64,000 nucleotides of DNA from Leptospiraceae bacterium (GTDB lineage: Bacteria > Spirochaetota > Leptospiria > Leptospirales > Leptospiraceae), in contig JAKRSH010000028.1 in NCBI GenBank assembly GCA_022402465.1, positions 62,001 to 126,000 on the forward strand. The letters are read 5' to 3'. The notes beneath the pieces are model-generated. The model had not been told where the DNA came from. It saw only the letters and a list, made by a program, of their open reading frames with translations, and made no database searches. Made by a program: the position numbers and the translations under genes. Below are positions 50,760 through 60,245 of the stretch, in pieces (the first letter of the stretch is position 1; the number at the start of each line of letters is the position of its first letter).

Positions 50760-51618
50760 AAGTAAACGATTAGGATCCTTAGCCGATGTCTTTAAGTCCG
50801 AATCTCTGGATGGAACTATGCGTAAAATTCGTATGGATAGAATTCAACCATCTACCAACCAACCAAGGCAGGATAGAACCAAGGGAGTAAGCGAACTTGC
50901 GGAGTCCCTGAAGAAAGAAGGTCTACTCCAGCCTATTGTTGTAGCAAAGGATGAAAAAGACGAAGACAAATATAGAATCATAGCTGGCGAAAGAAGATAC
51001 CACGCAGCAAGCAGTCTTGGTTGGATGGAAATTGAATGTAAAATTTTTGATAGAAATGAAAAAGAAATCTATAAACTAGCAATCATAGAAAATCTACAAA
51101 GAGAAGATTTGAGTGCCTTTGAAGAAGCAGATGCTCTGAATCACCTAAAACTTGAATACAAATACACAGACTCGGAATTAGCAGATATGTTTGGCAAAAG
51201 CCGAAGCTATATGTCTGAAATTTTGAGTATAGCAAACCTAAGTCCCAAGGCGGTAAAATCTTGTAGGGATCTTGAGATAGACAACAAGAACCTCTTAGTA
51301 CAAGCAGCCCAAGCGGAAAAAAAGGGAAACTTACAAGAATTCCTAGAAAGAATTAAGGCTGGGGAATTGAAGACAGTTAAAGATGCGAAAAACTTTAACC
51401 GTGGCCCAAGCATTATCGAAGTTGAGCCTACTATTCCAAATAGAGCTCCCGCAAATGAGCCAGGCCTACCCTACGATGAGCAAATTTCCAAAAAATCAGG
51501 AATTCGCATCCAGAAAAAAGCTGATTCAGTGAATGTAATAAGCGATGACCCAATTCTATTGATGGGAATCTATAAATTTATTAAAAAGGAAATTCCCAAA
51601 AAGTTTCCAAACAACTAA
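50749..51618 (+). CDS. parB: ParB-family partition protein
   Basis: QPSTNQPRQD, SLKKEGLLQPIVV, YRIIAGERRYHAASSLGW, IENLQREDLSAFEEADAL; overlaps parA. Confidence 0.95.
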   Translation: MSSKSKRLGSLADVFKSESLDGTMRKIRMDRIQPSTNQPRQDRTKGVSELAESLKKEGLLQPIVVAKDEKDEDKYRIIAGERRYHAASSLGWMEIECKIFDRNEKEIYKLAIIENLQREDLSAFEEADALNHLKLEYKYTDSELADMFGKSRSYMSEILSIANLSPKAVKSCRDLEIDNKNLLVQAAQAEKKGNLQEFLERIKAGELKTVKDAKNFNRGPSIIEVEPTIPNRAPANEPGLPYDEQISKKSGIRIQKKADSVNVISDDPILLMGIYKFIKKEIPKKFPNN

Positions 51619-51776
51619 ATTAGTACTAAGCAAACATGTACTAAGACATATTTTTTCCTTATTTTTGCCATATTCTTCCTTGACAAAATAGGCAGCCTTC
51701 CCCATAATGTGACATAATCTAGTAAACACCGATATAGTACTTTTTTGGTGGTGGGGAACGAATTGCTAGAATAAAG

Positions 51777-51838
51777 AACGATTCCCCAAGAAAAAAACCC
51801 CTGGGTGACCAGGGGCCGGGTGATCCCGAAGGAATGTT
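51777..51838 (+). ncRNA. Predicted three-way-junction RNA in the parB-rep gap
   Basis: Outer stem AAC(g)ATTCC/GGAATGTT encloses CCCCTGG-GTGA-CCAGGGG and CGGG-TGAT-CCCG hairpins. Confidence 0.45.
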
Positions 51839-51847
51839 GTTGGATGA

Positions 51848-51867
51848 GACATAATAAACATTATGTC
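51848..51867. promoter_or_regulatory. Putative Rep operator/iteron
   Basis: GACATAAT-AAAC-ATTATGTC perfect inverted repeat upstream of rep; GACATAAT also at 51711. Confidence 0.5.
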
Positions 51868-51945
51868 GGATTATTGTCAACCTACTTTGGGATTTTTTGA
51901 TTAAAATTGGGATTTTTTATGCAAAAATCTCATCGAGGTGACAGA

Positions 51946-52875
51946 ATGAGTGAACACCAATCGTATGTCCGCATCATGTCGGACATTTTGGATTCGGGAG
52001 TTTGGGCGAAGCTATCTCCAGCCGGAAGAGCCCTCTACCCCGTACTTTTGAGATTTACAGACTACAATTTTCGATATGTTTGGCCCAATACAGAGACATT
52101 GATGAGGCTAACAGGATTTCGTACGAAAAAGTCTATAGTAGAAGCCAAAAAGGATCTTGAACAAAATGGTTTAATCTTTACCGTTTCAGGATCTGGGCGA
52201 ACCAGTACTAGGTTTTACTTTCGCTTCGACTATGAGGGCTCTAAAATTACCCCTCTGGGAGATACGAGCATAAACCCCAGGGGGCTAGAAGGACAGTCCT
52301 CAGGGGCCTACACGAACGGGCTTGAGGGGGGTAAAAGCGGAAACCCGAACCATATTAATATAACTATAAACAATACCCAAGATAATAAACCTAAAGAAAC
52401 TATTTTAAAAGATGAAAAAGATCAATTTTCAGCAGAAAAGAAAATCACTAAAAATGGAGCCGCTCTTAGTTTGGAAAATCTTTTGGAAGATTATGGCGCT
52501 GATGTTTTTCATTATGCCTACCAAGAAGCGAAGAAAAGAGAACTTCATAATAATCTTCCATACATAAAAACAATTTGTAGAAATCGAATCTCCAAACTTC
52601 AAGAAACGCTTAATATTGGGCAAAAATTTGTAGATCCTCTCAGTCCTCAACCTTCTTGGTTTGGTTTTTTGGAATGGGCAAAATCAAGGCTATCTTCCTC
52701 TAGTTATAAAGATTTGCAAGAGTTGGATATTGTAGTAGATGGAGATTGCATCTGTATCCAAGAAAAAGTGACAGCATCCCAGAGAACCATAATCGAAAGG
52801 TATTTTTCCCAAGAAGTAGATACAGATATACTTGTGGTTTTTGCTTCCCCTAAAGTAGAGAACAGAATTTTTTGA
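51946..52875 (+). CDS. Winged-helix replication initiator-like protein (Rep candidate)
   Basis: N-terminal wHTH (GVWAKLSPAGRALYPVLLRFTDYNFRYVWPNTETLMRLTGFRTKKSIVEAKKDLEQNGLI) next to parAB; start at ATG 51946 with GAGGTG SD. Confidence 0.65.
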   Translation: MSEHQSYVRIMSDILDSGVWAKLSPAGRALYPVLLRFTDYNFRYVWPNTETLMRLTGFRTKKSIVEAKKDLEQNGLIFTVSGSGRTSTRFYFRFDYEGSKITPLGDTSINPRGLEGQSSGAYTNGLEGGKSGNPNHINITINNTQDNKPKETILKDEKDQFSAEKKITKNGAALSLENLLEDYGADVFHYAYQEAKKRELHNNLPYIKTICRNRISKLQETLNIGQKFVDPLSPQPSWFGFLEWAKSRLSSSSYKDLQELDIVVDGDCICIQEKVTASQRTIIERYFSQEVDTDILVVFASPKVENRIF

Positions 52876-52880
52876 ACATT

Positions 52881-55400
52881 ATGAGATATGAACCAATTCG
52901 AATTAGCCACCCAAGGCAAGTCCAACACCTACGCGTAAGCACCCCAGGGGTATTTGAGGAAAAATCAGGACAATTGATATCCTTTCTAGACGAGAAAGAA
53001 AAAAGCGGATTAACATCCATTGTATTAGAACTATCCCCTGAGAACCAACATTTCAATCGAATTGAGATCCACCCACTTGCGGGAGACACTGACTACTTCC
53101 CTGATGTCTTTCGTATAGAAATGTCCCAAGACCAAAAGTACTGGGAACCCATTATCCAGGAGTCTGGATTCAAGCGAGCTCAAAAAGCCGTAGCGTTTTG
53201 GAATTTTACCCTAACATCAGCTAAATTTATTAAGTTTATTTGCAAAGTCAGTCGTAAAACAGACCAAGGGAAGTATAAGGTATCCTTTGGCCAATTTAAG
53301 GTAATGATTTCCGGAGTAACAGGTATCCAAGCAAGTTCTGAATTGGATCGATTGAAAGTAAAAGAAAATTTAATTGATACAAGACCAGATTATGGTTGGG
53401 CTTCGAGTGAGAGACAAAATCCCCAAGATGAATTTCTCGTTTTTGATTTATCTGCGATACATAGAATTGAAGAAGTGAGAATGCTTTCTAAGCAAGACGA
53501 GGTTACAAATTTTCCAGAAAAATTTACCGTTTATTATAGCGAGGATGATCTTTCTTGGCACCAGCTTCTAGAAGAGCCTTCTTTCATGGCTGAACCTGGA
53601 ACTTGGTACCGCTGGAGATTTCTTCCAGTGAATGCAAGGTTTCTGAAAGTAATCTGCAACCAAGAGAAGCAAGCGAACAAAGTGTCCTATATATCTGAGA
53701 TCATTGAGGTTGAATTCTATGCTACACCAGATGCAGCAGATGATGATAAAGCAGGCAAGACTCAAGGACCCCTGCCATATGCCTCTGTGCTAAGAGCAGG
53801 AATGGTGAGACTTGCTGTTGATGGAGAAACACGTGAAGGTGTGTCTGTTCAAGGTAGTGATCGTAGACTTAGGGAAGGAACTACGGAATACAAAGGGATA
53901 GTTGAACTTGCTACTGATGGGGAAGATCGTGAAGGTGTGGTAGTCCAAGGTAATGATAAACGTCTTAAGAATGCTACAGAACTTGGACATGGCTTGGTTC
54001 GTCTGGCAAGGTCAGGTGAGAGCCGAGAAAACCTTGTCGTGCAAGGAAATGATGAGAGACTTAAACTTGCAAGTACGGAGAGTCCTGGTATCGTTGAACT
54101 TGCATTAGATGGAGAGACTCGACCTGGAATTGCTGTGCAAGCAAATGATAAAAGACTTAGAAAAGCTAGCCAGAAAGAACCTGGTTTAGTTACACTCGCA
54201 GCAACAGGTGATCCATCTCCAGATAAAGTAGTAACGGGTGATGATGAAAGACTTAGAGATGCAAGCACAGAGGCAAAAGGTATAGTGCGTCTTGCACAAA
54301 ATGGCGAAGATTCAGCCTTAGCAGCTGTACAGGGGAATGATAAAAGAATTAAAAATGCTACAACTGAATCTTATGGTATAGTGCAATTGGCGCGATCAGG
54401 AGAATCGAAACCTGGAGTCGTTGTTCAAGCTGATGATAATCGAATTAAGCCTGCATCCGAAGAGAACATGGGAATCGTAAGACTTGCACTTCTAGGCTCT
54501 GATGAACCTGGTAAGGCAGTCGTATCCAATGATCCTAGATTGAAAGACGCCAGAAATCCACTCCCCCACACACATGATTATGCAGCTAAAGACCATGATT
54601 ACAATTCACATTCTGGGCTGATTCGGTTAACTGGGGATACATCATCATCCTTCCAAGGAATTTTTCCTCCACCCGACAAGCACTCTGTGATTTTTGGTAA
54701 AAACCAAAATCCTGAAGGTGCCGGAATTTCGGCAATTGGAAATAAAGAAGGCATTATAGGATATTCAGATCATACTGGAGTTCTAGGTTTGTCAGCTGGT
54801 CAATCTGGCAATGGATATGGAATCTTAGGTTTAAGTAAGAGGGGATCAGGTGGTGGTTTTTCATCTCAGTCTGGTTTTGCTGTCCATGCAAATGGAAAAG
54901 GCTTCCCAGATAGAAATGTTCCTGGTTCTGGGAAAGGTCTATTGGTTGATGGTGACTCTTTGTTCCATGGAACTGTGTCCATACATCTTTCCAATAGCCA
55001 AGATTGCATAGCTAAGAAATTTAAATTAGACACTCGTGATGTGGTATCTCCTGGGGATTTGCTAGTAGCTACCGATGAATCCTTGAAGCTTGCAAAATCC
55101 AAACAGCCCTACTCTACTAATGTGATTGGCGTACTTGTTGCAAGTCCTTCCCTTCTTTTGGGAGAAGAGAAAAAAGATCCAAACGAAGGTTTGGTGGCAA
55201 TTTACGGAGCTGTGCTATTAAATGTAGATCCATCTATGGGCATGATAAATCCAGGGGACTTACTTGTAAGTGGCTTGACGAGTGGTTATGCTGTCAAAGC
55301 TGACTCAAATAAAATTAAACCAGGAACCTTGGTTGGGAAGGCTCTAGAAGCATCTAAGAAGGAACGTGGTCAGATCTTAGTTTTATTAACTCTGGGCTAA
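52881..55400 (+). CDS. Discoidin (F5/8C-like) and tail-fibre-like repeat protein
   Basis: Two N-terminal F5/8C-like domains, eight repeats of about 32 aa, His-rich linker (HTHDYAAKDHDYNSHSG), tail-fibre-like C-terminus (GDLLVSGLTSGYAVKADSNKIKPGTLVGKALE). Confidence 0.7.
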   Translation: MRYEPIRISHPRQVQHLRVSTPGVFEEKSGQLISFLDEKEKSGLTSIVLELSPENQHFNRIEIHPLAGDTDYFPDVFRIEMSQDQKYWEPIIQESGFKRAQKAVAFWNFTLTSAKFIKFICKVSRKTDQGKYKVSFGQFKVMISGVTGIQASSELDRLKVKENLIDTRPDYGWASSERQNPQDEFLVFDLSAIHRIEEVRMLSKQDEVTNFPEKFTVYYSEDDLSWHQLLEEPSFMAEPGTWYRWRFLPVNARFLKVICNQEKQANKVSYISEIIEVEFYATPDAADDDKAGKTQGPLPYASVLRAGMVRLAVDGETREGVSVQGSDRRLREGTTEYKGIVELATDGEDREGVVVQGNDKRLKNATELGHGLVRLARSGESRENLVVQGNDERLKLASTESPGIVELALDGETRPGIAVQANDKRLRKASQKEPGLVTLAATGDPSPDKVVTGDDERLRDASTEAKGIVRLAQNGEDSALAAVQGNDKRIKNATTESYGIVQLARSGESKPGVVVQADDNRIKPASEENMGIVRLALLGSDEPGKAVVSNDPRLKDARNPLPHTHDYAAKDHDYNSHSGLIRLTGDTSSSFQGIFPPPDKHSVIFGKNQNPEGAGISAIGNKEGIIGYSDHTGVLGLSAGQSGNGYGILGLSKRGSGGGFSSQSGFAVHANGKGFPDRNVPGSGKGLLVDGDSLFHGTVSIHLSNSQDCIAKKFKLDTRDVVSPGDLLVATDESLKLAKSKQPYSTNVIGVLVASPSLLLGEEKKDPNEGLVAIYGAVLLNVDPSMGMINPGDLLVSGLTSGYAVKADSNKIKPGTLVGKALEASKKERGQILVLLTLG
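53799..54560 (+). repeat. Eight tandem protein repeats, consensus GIVRLAxxGExxxGxVVQGNDxRLKxAST
   Basis: Direct reading of the translation; period about 96 nt. Confidence 0.88.
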
Positions 55401-55430
55401 GATTGAGGCATCTTGCTTCCTAAGATTGTA

Positions 55431-56240
55431 TTAGAGCTTGTTCAATTTCCTGTATCTTGCTTCTAAGTCTTGGATAGCCTCATGCCCTTCTATGCCTAGA
55501 CTTTCAGAGAAAGAGTTCACATAGAGGTCGATGTGGGATTGTACAACATCCAAATCTTTGTTTTGGGAATTTGCTAGAATATATTCTTTGGCCTCTTTTG
55601 GATTTTGCCAAGCAAGTTGGAGACTTTTCTTAATTAGGTGGTCAATTTGTTCTTTTGTGCCCTTGCCCAAACTTCGCTTAATTGCTATGCAACCAAGTGG
55701 TATGGGATAGGACGTTGTCTTCTCCCACCATTCTCCCAAGTCGGCAAGAACTTCTAAGCCAAAATCTTGGTAAGTAAATCTCTCTTCATGAATGATGACT
55801 CCAAGGTCAGCATTGCCCTGAGAAAGTTCGTGGATAATTTTATCATAACGCTTGTAATGTAGAGGAAGGTCAGAATTGCCAGCATACAATTGGAGTAGCA
55901 AATTTGCAGTCGTCATGCTACCGGGAGAAAGTATAGATTTCGCCTTGGCTATAGTAAAATCTGTCCCTTTTCTTCGTATCAAAAGAGGACCACAACCGCG
56001 ACCTAAGGCTGAACCAGAATCTAGAATCTCATATCTATCGGCAACTTGGAAGTAGGCGGAAAAAGAGAGCTTGGTAATATCATATCTTCCAATGATTGCT
56101 GATTGATTCAATTCTTCCACATCTTTGAGCTCTTCGACAATTTGAATTCTGGGATCTAAATTAGAATGGATGAGATTGTAGAAAATGAAAGTATCATTGG
56201 GACAAGGTGAATAGGCTAAAGTAAATCTTGATTCATTCAT
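55431..56240 (-). CDS. mqnD: 1,4-dihydroxy-6-naphthoate synthase (menaquinone, futalosine pathway)
   Basis: LAYSPCPNDTFIFYNLIH; DITKLSFSAYF; GCGPLLIRR; ADLGVIIHEERFTY. Confidence 0.9.
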   Translation of the reverse strand: MNESRFTLAYSPCPNDTFIFYNLIHSNLDPRIQIVEELKDVEELNQSAIIGRYDITKLSFSAYFQVADRYEILDSGSALGRGCGPLLIRRKGTDFTIAKAKSILSPGSMTTANLLLQLYAGNSDLPLHYKRYDKIIHELSQGNADLGVIIHEERFTYQDFGLEVLADLGEWWEKTTSYPIPLGCIAIKRSLGKGTKEQIDHLIKKSLQLAWQNPKEAKEYILANSQNKDLDVVQSHIDLYVNSFSESLGIEGHEAIQDLEARYRKLNKL

Positions 56241-56327
56241 AGTGAAAAAGTGTTTTCCTTATCGCTTTCCTTAATAAAATGGCAAGCACTTAGAGATTTA
56301 GAATCTATTCAACTGAGGTAAACTTTC

Positions 56328-57437
56328 GTGGCTATTAAAATACAAAAATACGGATTCTTTGCTGAATGTATCATTCATATTGTGTATTTAGTTTCGAAGT
56401 TTGCCCTAAAGAAGGTTGACCATTACTTTTTAGACGGCAATCCGCGTCGCTTAGATCTACCCTACCCTACTGTTTATATTGCAAATCATGTTTCAGAATT
56501 GGACATACCTGGTCTAGCTACCATTCACAAACGCATTCAAAATCCACGCATACAATATACCATTCCAGTAAGGGAAGATATAGTGCAGAAAAATTTCTTA
56601 ATCAAGGAATTTCGTCCCAAGGGAATACTAAAGTACATATTGCACTTTATTGATCTTACAGGAGTTTTACCTCTTTTATTTCGGATAGTTGGAGCAGTTC
56701 CTGTCAAGCGACCGTTTAGAGATAATGCAAGAGCCATGGTTAAGGATGGATCCTTGCGTGATCAAGTCGATAAGGACTGGACTATACTATCCGACAATAT
56801 TGATTTAGGAAAGAATGTTGTCGTCTTCCCTGAGGGAGTGTTTAGCGAAGATGGCAATTTACGTGTGATAAAGAATGGAATCGCTCACCTTTCAGAAAAG
56901 AAGCCAGGCTTGAATTATTTTTACTTTAATTTCACCTATGACTTGCTCAGTGATAAGAAGCCATGTCTTCATATTGGTTTTGGAGAGCTTTTTCAAATAA
57001 ATCCTGCATCAAAGAAAGAAGAAATCACTTCTATGATCAAAGAAAAATTATCTCGAGCTTATGTAGTGAATTCTGCGAACTTGGTTTCCTTTTTGATTCT
57101 AAACTCTGATTTATTTGTAGGTAAGGACAAAATTTGGATACAGAAATCCGTCTTGGATCTTGCTAAGAAAATCCATGACAAAGAAAATGCAATGGTAGAA
57201 AATGCCTTGCTTGATTCTCAAACGGAAACAATTGATCGCATACTCAGTGTTATGGTGAAAAGAAAGTTGATATCGATCTCCAAAGAAGGTATTTACACTA
57301 AGGGACCGAAATGGGAGATCGAAAATAATCCAGAGAAACCTAAAAGTTATAAGAGAGACAAGCCATTTAGCTATCACAAAAATCAATTAAGAGCCTTCGA
57401 GCCTACTCTACTCAATACTATCAGTGAATACAAATAG
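56328..57437 (+). CDS. 1-acylglycerol-3-phosphate acyltransferase (PlsC)-like protein
   Basis: YIANHVSELDIPGL (variant of NHxxxxD) and VVFPEGVFSEDG. Confidence 0.78.
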   Translation: MAIKIQKYGFFAECIIHIVYLVSKFALKKVDHYFLDGNPRRLDLPYPTVYIANHVSELDIPGLATIHKRIQNPRIQYTIPVREDIVQKNFLIKEFRPKGILKYILHFIDLTGVLPLLFRIVGAVPVKRPFRDNARAMVKDGSLRDQVDKDWTILSDNIDLGKNVVVFPEGVFSEDGNLRVIKNGIAHLSEKKPGLNYFYFNFTYDLLSDKKPCLHIGFGELFQINPASKKEEITSMIKEKLSRAYVVNSANLVSFLILNSDLFVGKDKIWIQKSVLDLAKKIHDKENAMVENALLDSQTETIDRILSVMVKRKLISISKEGIYTKGPKWEIENNPEKPKSYKRDKPFSYHKNQLRAFEPTLLNTISEYK

Positions 57438-57442
57438 AACGT

Positions 57443-58636
57443 TCACTGACTAATAAAGAATGTCATTTGCTTGGTGATAAAAAGAATTCGAATTACAATA
57501 AATCCCATTAACAGGCCTGAGGCAGCTAGAAAGCCAAAGTCTTTGTATTCACTGTGGATCTGCTTTGCGAAAATCACTATGGGTATGGTTAAGACGAACA
57601 TTCTTGCCAAATTATCGAAATTTCTCCAATAGCCTTCTTCTGCTATTGTCATTACAGCAAGCAAAGGAAGAAGAGGCAGCAATACTAATACAAGTTTCCA
57701 ATTTCTTTGCTGTATTGCCTTTTTCATTTGTGTAAGATTTAGTATTAGAATAAGATACAATATAAATAAGAAAATTTTTGCAAAATTTTGAACCCAAGAT
57801 CTAATTTCGAAAATTAGGAAACCTTGGAAACTTTTTGCAAAGCCAAACAAAGGAAAGTCGACCATATCTTGGAATCTTAAAGGCAGAGTACCTGGCTCAG
57901 GTATAGAAAGGGATCTTGTATAGAAATAAAAGCTCAGATAAATGGAAAGTGGTATTAGAACAGCGGTAAGCTTCTTCCAGTTTTTGTTTAGAATGAAGTA
58001 GATTAGAAGTGGACCAAAAATGAAAATCGAAGTCTCTCTTACAAATAAGGCTAAAAGCATGTAAACTGCCCCAAGGAATATGGTTAGTAGAGATTTTTGT
58101 ATGAGTAGTAAGGCTAAGGAGATGATACAAAATGAAACTAAAAGAGAATCTGAAACCAAAAGTTGAGTGCTTAAAAAGGAAAATGCAGAGAAAAGATAGA
58201 AAAGAAAAAGTTTTTTATTTTCATCAGAAAGCAAGGAATACATAGTTAGGCTAGAAAGGATATGGAAGAAAGTGAGTATACTTAATGATGCAATCACATA
58301 GAACTTCCATCCAATTAAATAAGCAATACTTCCTACGACAATGGAGAGACCTAACCTATGGAAACGAAAGTAAAAAGAATCAAGAACGGGAAACTCCAAG
58401 CTACCATCATTGAACAGGAATTGAGAAAGTAGGAAGAAAAATTGTCCATCATAGCCACCATCTTTATAAATTACAAATCCAGAAGGTATGTATTGTGGAT
58501 TTAAGTTTGCAAAACCCTCCCATATATTGATCATACTAGAAAGATTCAGATCATAGTTTTGCACTTTTGCATAAATTGTTATGGCTAAGATCATTAAAAA
58601 AGCAAAGATTGACAAGATTGGAAAAAGCTTTTTCAT
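57443..58636 (-). CDS. Multi-pass membrane protein (GT-C-like)
   Basis: 397 aa with many TM helices. Confidence 0.6.
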   Translation of the reverse strand: MKKLFPILSIFAFLMILAITIYAKVQNYDLNLSSMINIWEGFANLNPQYIPSGFVIYKDGGYDGQFFFLLSQFLFNDGSLEFPVLDSFYFRFHRLGLSIVVGSIAYLIGWKFYVIASLSILTFFHILSSLTMYSLLSDENKKLFLFYLFSAFSFLSTQLLVSDSLLVSFCIISLALLLIQKSLLTIFLGAVYMLLALFVRETSIFIFGPLLIYFILNKNWKKLTAVLIPLSIYLSFYFYTRSLSIPEPGTLPLRFQDMVDFPLFGFAKSFQGFLIFEIRSWVQNFAKIFLFILYLILILNLTQMKKAIQQRNWKLVLVLLPLLPLLAVMTIAEEGYWRNFDNLARMFVLTIPIVIFAKQIHSEYKDFGFLAASGLLMGFIVIRILFITKQMTFFISQ

Positions 58637-58749
58637 AGATCACAATATTTACAAGGATAGGGAGTTGTCCTCTGAAAAAAATTTTTGACACTATACAAAA
58701 TATTTATAAATCTCTCGAAGAACTGGGTCCTAGAAAATCCTTTCAGATT

Positions 58750-59475
58750 ATGCGTGGTCTTGGCCACGAGAGGCTTATCTCCCTTTCTGAAAAAGCAGAT
58801 AGAGATAAGATGCTCTATTTATCCAAGAGACTTTCAGATGATCTCATAATTGATTTAGTTCAGAAATTGCCAGAGCCTATTCTTCTTGAAACTCTGGACA
58901 ATCTACTAGAAGACGATATTGTTTATTTCTTAGAAAAGTTTCCTTTGGATGCAATCGTTCAAATTTCTATCACCATCCCTCCTTCGGATGTAAGAAAGAT
59001 GGTTCTTGAACTCGGGAGAGAAGAATTGCTTGAGTCTCTTCAAAAAGTTGGCATTGATAAGTCTTTAATATTGTGGGAGAAGCTAGGAACAGATAGAGTT
59101 ATAAAACTTGCTCTAGCTTCCGGTATGAGCCAACTAACAAAGATAGCCACAAGCCTTACCGTTGAAGAAAGTTCTAAGTGGATTCAAGAAAGGGGGATAG
59201 ATGAGATTCCTGTCTTCTTAGAATTCTTCGGTGTAGACAATATGATTTCTTTATTTAAGACACTTGGCTTTGAGACGGCACTTGCACTTATCAATCAATT
59301 GGGCGCCAAAAAGATGATGGAAATCTCTAAAAAAATCTCAAGCATGAAACTTGCAGCAAAAGTTCCTAACACTATTCATCTTCTTCCCTCCAAGAAAAAA
59401 CCAAAATCCAAGAAAGGGAAACTAGCAAAGAGAAAAAAGTCTAAAGTCAAATCTAAAAGAAAATCAAAGCCATAG
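58750..59475 (+). CDS. MgtE-N-like helical repeat protein with Lys-rich tail
   Basis: Repeated LLETLDNLLEDDIVYFLEKFPLDAIVQI-type helices; C-terminus SKKKPKSKKGKLAKRKKSKVKSKRKSKP; true start may be CTG 58672. Confidence 0.6.
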   Translation: MRGLGHERLISLSEKADRDKMLYLSKRLSDDLIIDLVQKLPEPILLETLDNLLEDDIVYFLEKFPLDAIVQISITIPPSDVRKMVLELGREELLESLQKVGIDKSLILWEKLGTDRVIKLALASGMSQLTKIATSLTVEESSKWIQERGIDEIPVFLEFFGVDNMISLFKTLGFETALALINQLGAKKMMEISKKISSMKLAAKVPNTIHLLPSKKKPKSKKGKLAKRKKSKVKSKRKSKP

Positions 59476-59540
59476 TCACAACAATAGTCATAATAAAGTG
59501 ATATGTTTTTATCTGTTGCCTTACAAAATCTATCCAGGTA

Positions 59541-60245
59541 TTATTCTATAGAAAAGTTCTTCAGATCTCCACCCTTCTCCTTTGCAGAATCAATTTCTTT
59601 ACTATAAGCTTCGTTTCTAGATTGAATGGATTCAAATCTTTTAATTAGGATATCGTTTGTTACTGAATTTGTATTTGGATTTATATTGAGTTTTTCTTTG
59701 GCGTAGTTTAAGATTTCTAATTTTTCAGCTAGCTCTTGTTTTTTCTCGGAATAAAAAAACAGTGATTCATCGGAAGTAAGTTCTTCGCCTGTGAGTATTC
59801 TGTCCTGCAGAGAATCCATGATCTCATTGCGTCTTTTTTCTTTGGCTAGCTCTTGATCCGTTTTTTCTTTTGGTATGTAACGATTGTTAGGAAATAAGGC
59901 AACTAAAGGTTTGTATTTTTCAATGGCAAGTTTCTTCCTGCGTGCTCTTTCTTCAGGGCTGATTCTAGCTGGATCATATTCGGATGCTTTATCCGAAATT
60001 GCAGATTCTTCGGATTCTTTATCTGAGAATTCAAGAAAGCCATTGTTGGAATCAAATAGTGAGCCCTCCGTTTTTTCTGAAACCAAAGCATCTCTTCCAT
60101 TTGCATAGGAATTTCTGGTTTGGGATTCATCCCTGGCTAATTTGCTTTTATTGGTTTCTGATTTAGAAAATAGCAGATAAGCGAGTATAAGCGAAACGCA
60201 AACTATAATGGTATAAAGTAAGACCTTTTTTATTGAATGACTCAT
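59541..60245 (-). CDS. Hypothetical membrane-anchored protein
   Basis: N-terminal TM then a charged coiled-coil region; overlaps the histidine kinase stop by 4 bp. Confidence 0.65.
   Translation of the reverse strand: MSHSIKKVLLYTIIVCVSLILAYLLFSKSETNKSKLARDESQTRNSYANGRDALVSEKTEGSLFDSNNGFLEFSDKESEESAISDKASEYDPARISPEERARRKKLAIEKYKPLVALFPNNRYIPKEKTDQELAKEKRRNEIMDSLQDRILTGEELTSDESLFFYSEKKQELAEKLEILNYAKEKLNINPNTNSVTNDILIKRFESIQSRNEAYSKEIDSAKEKGGDLKNFSIE

Noticed and set aside
53849-54268. 139-aa minus-strand ORF in the tail-fibre-like repeat gene
   Set aside because: Periodic antisense shadow of the tandem repeats.
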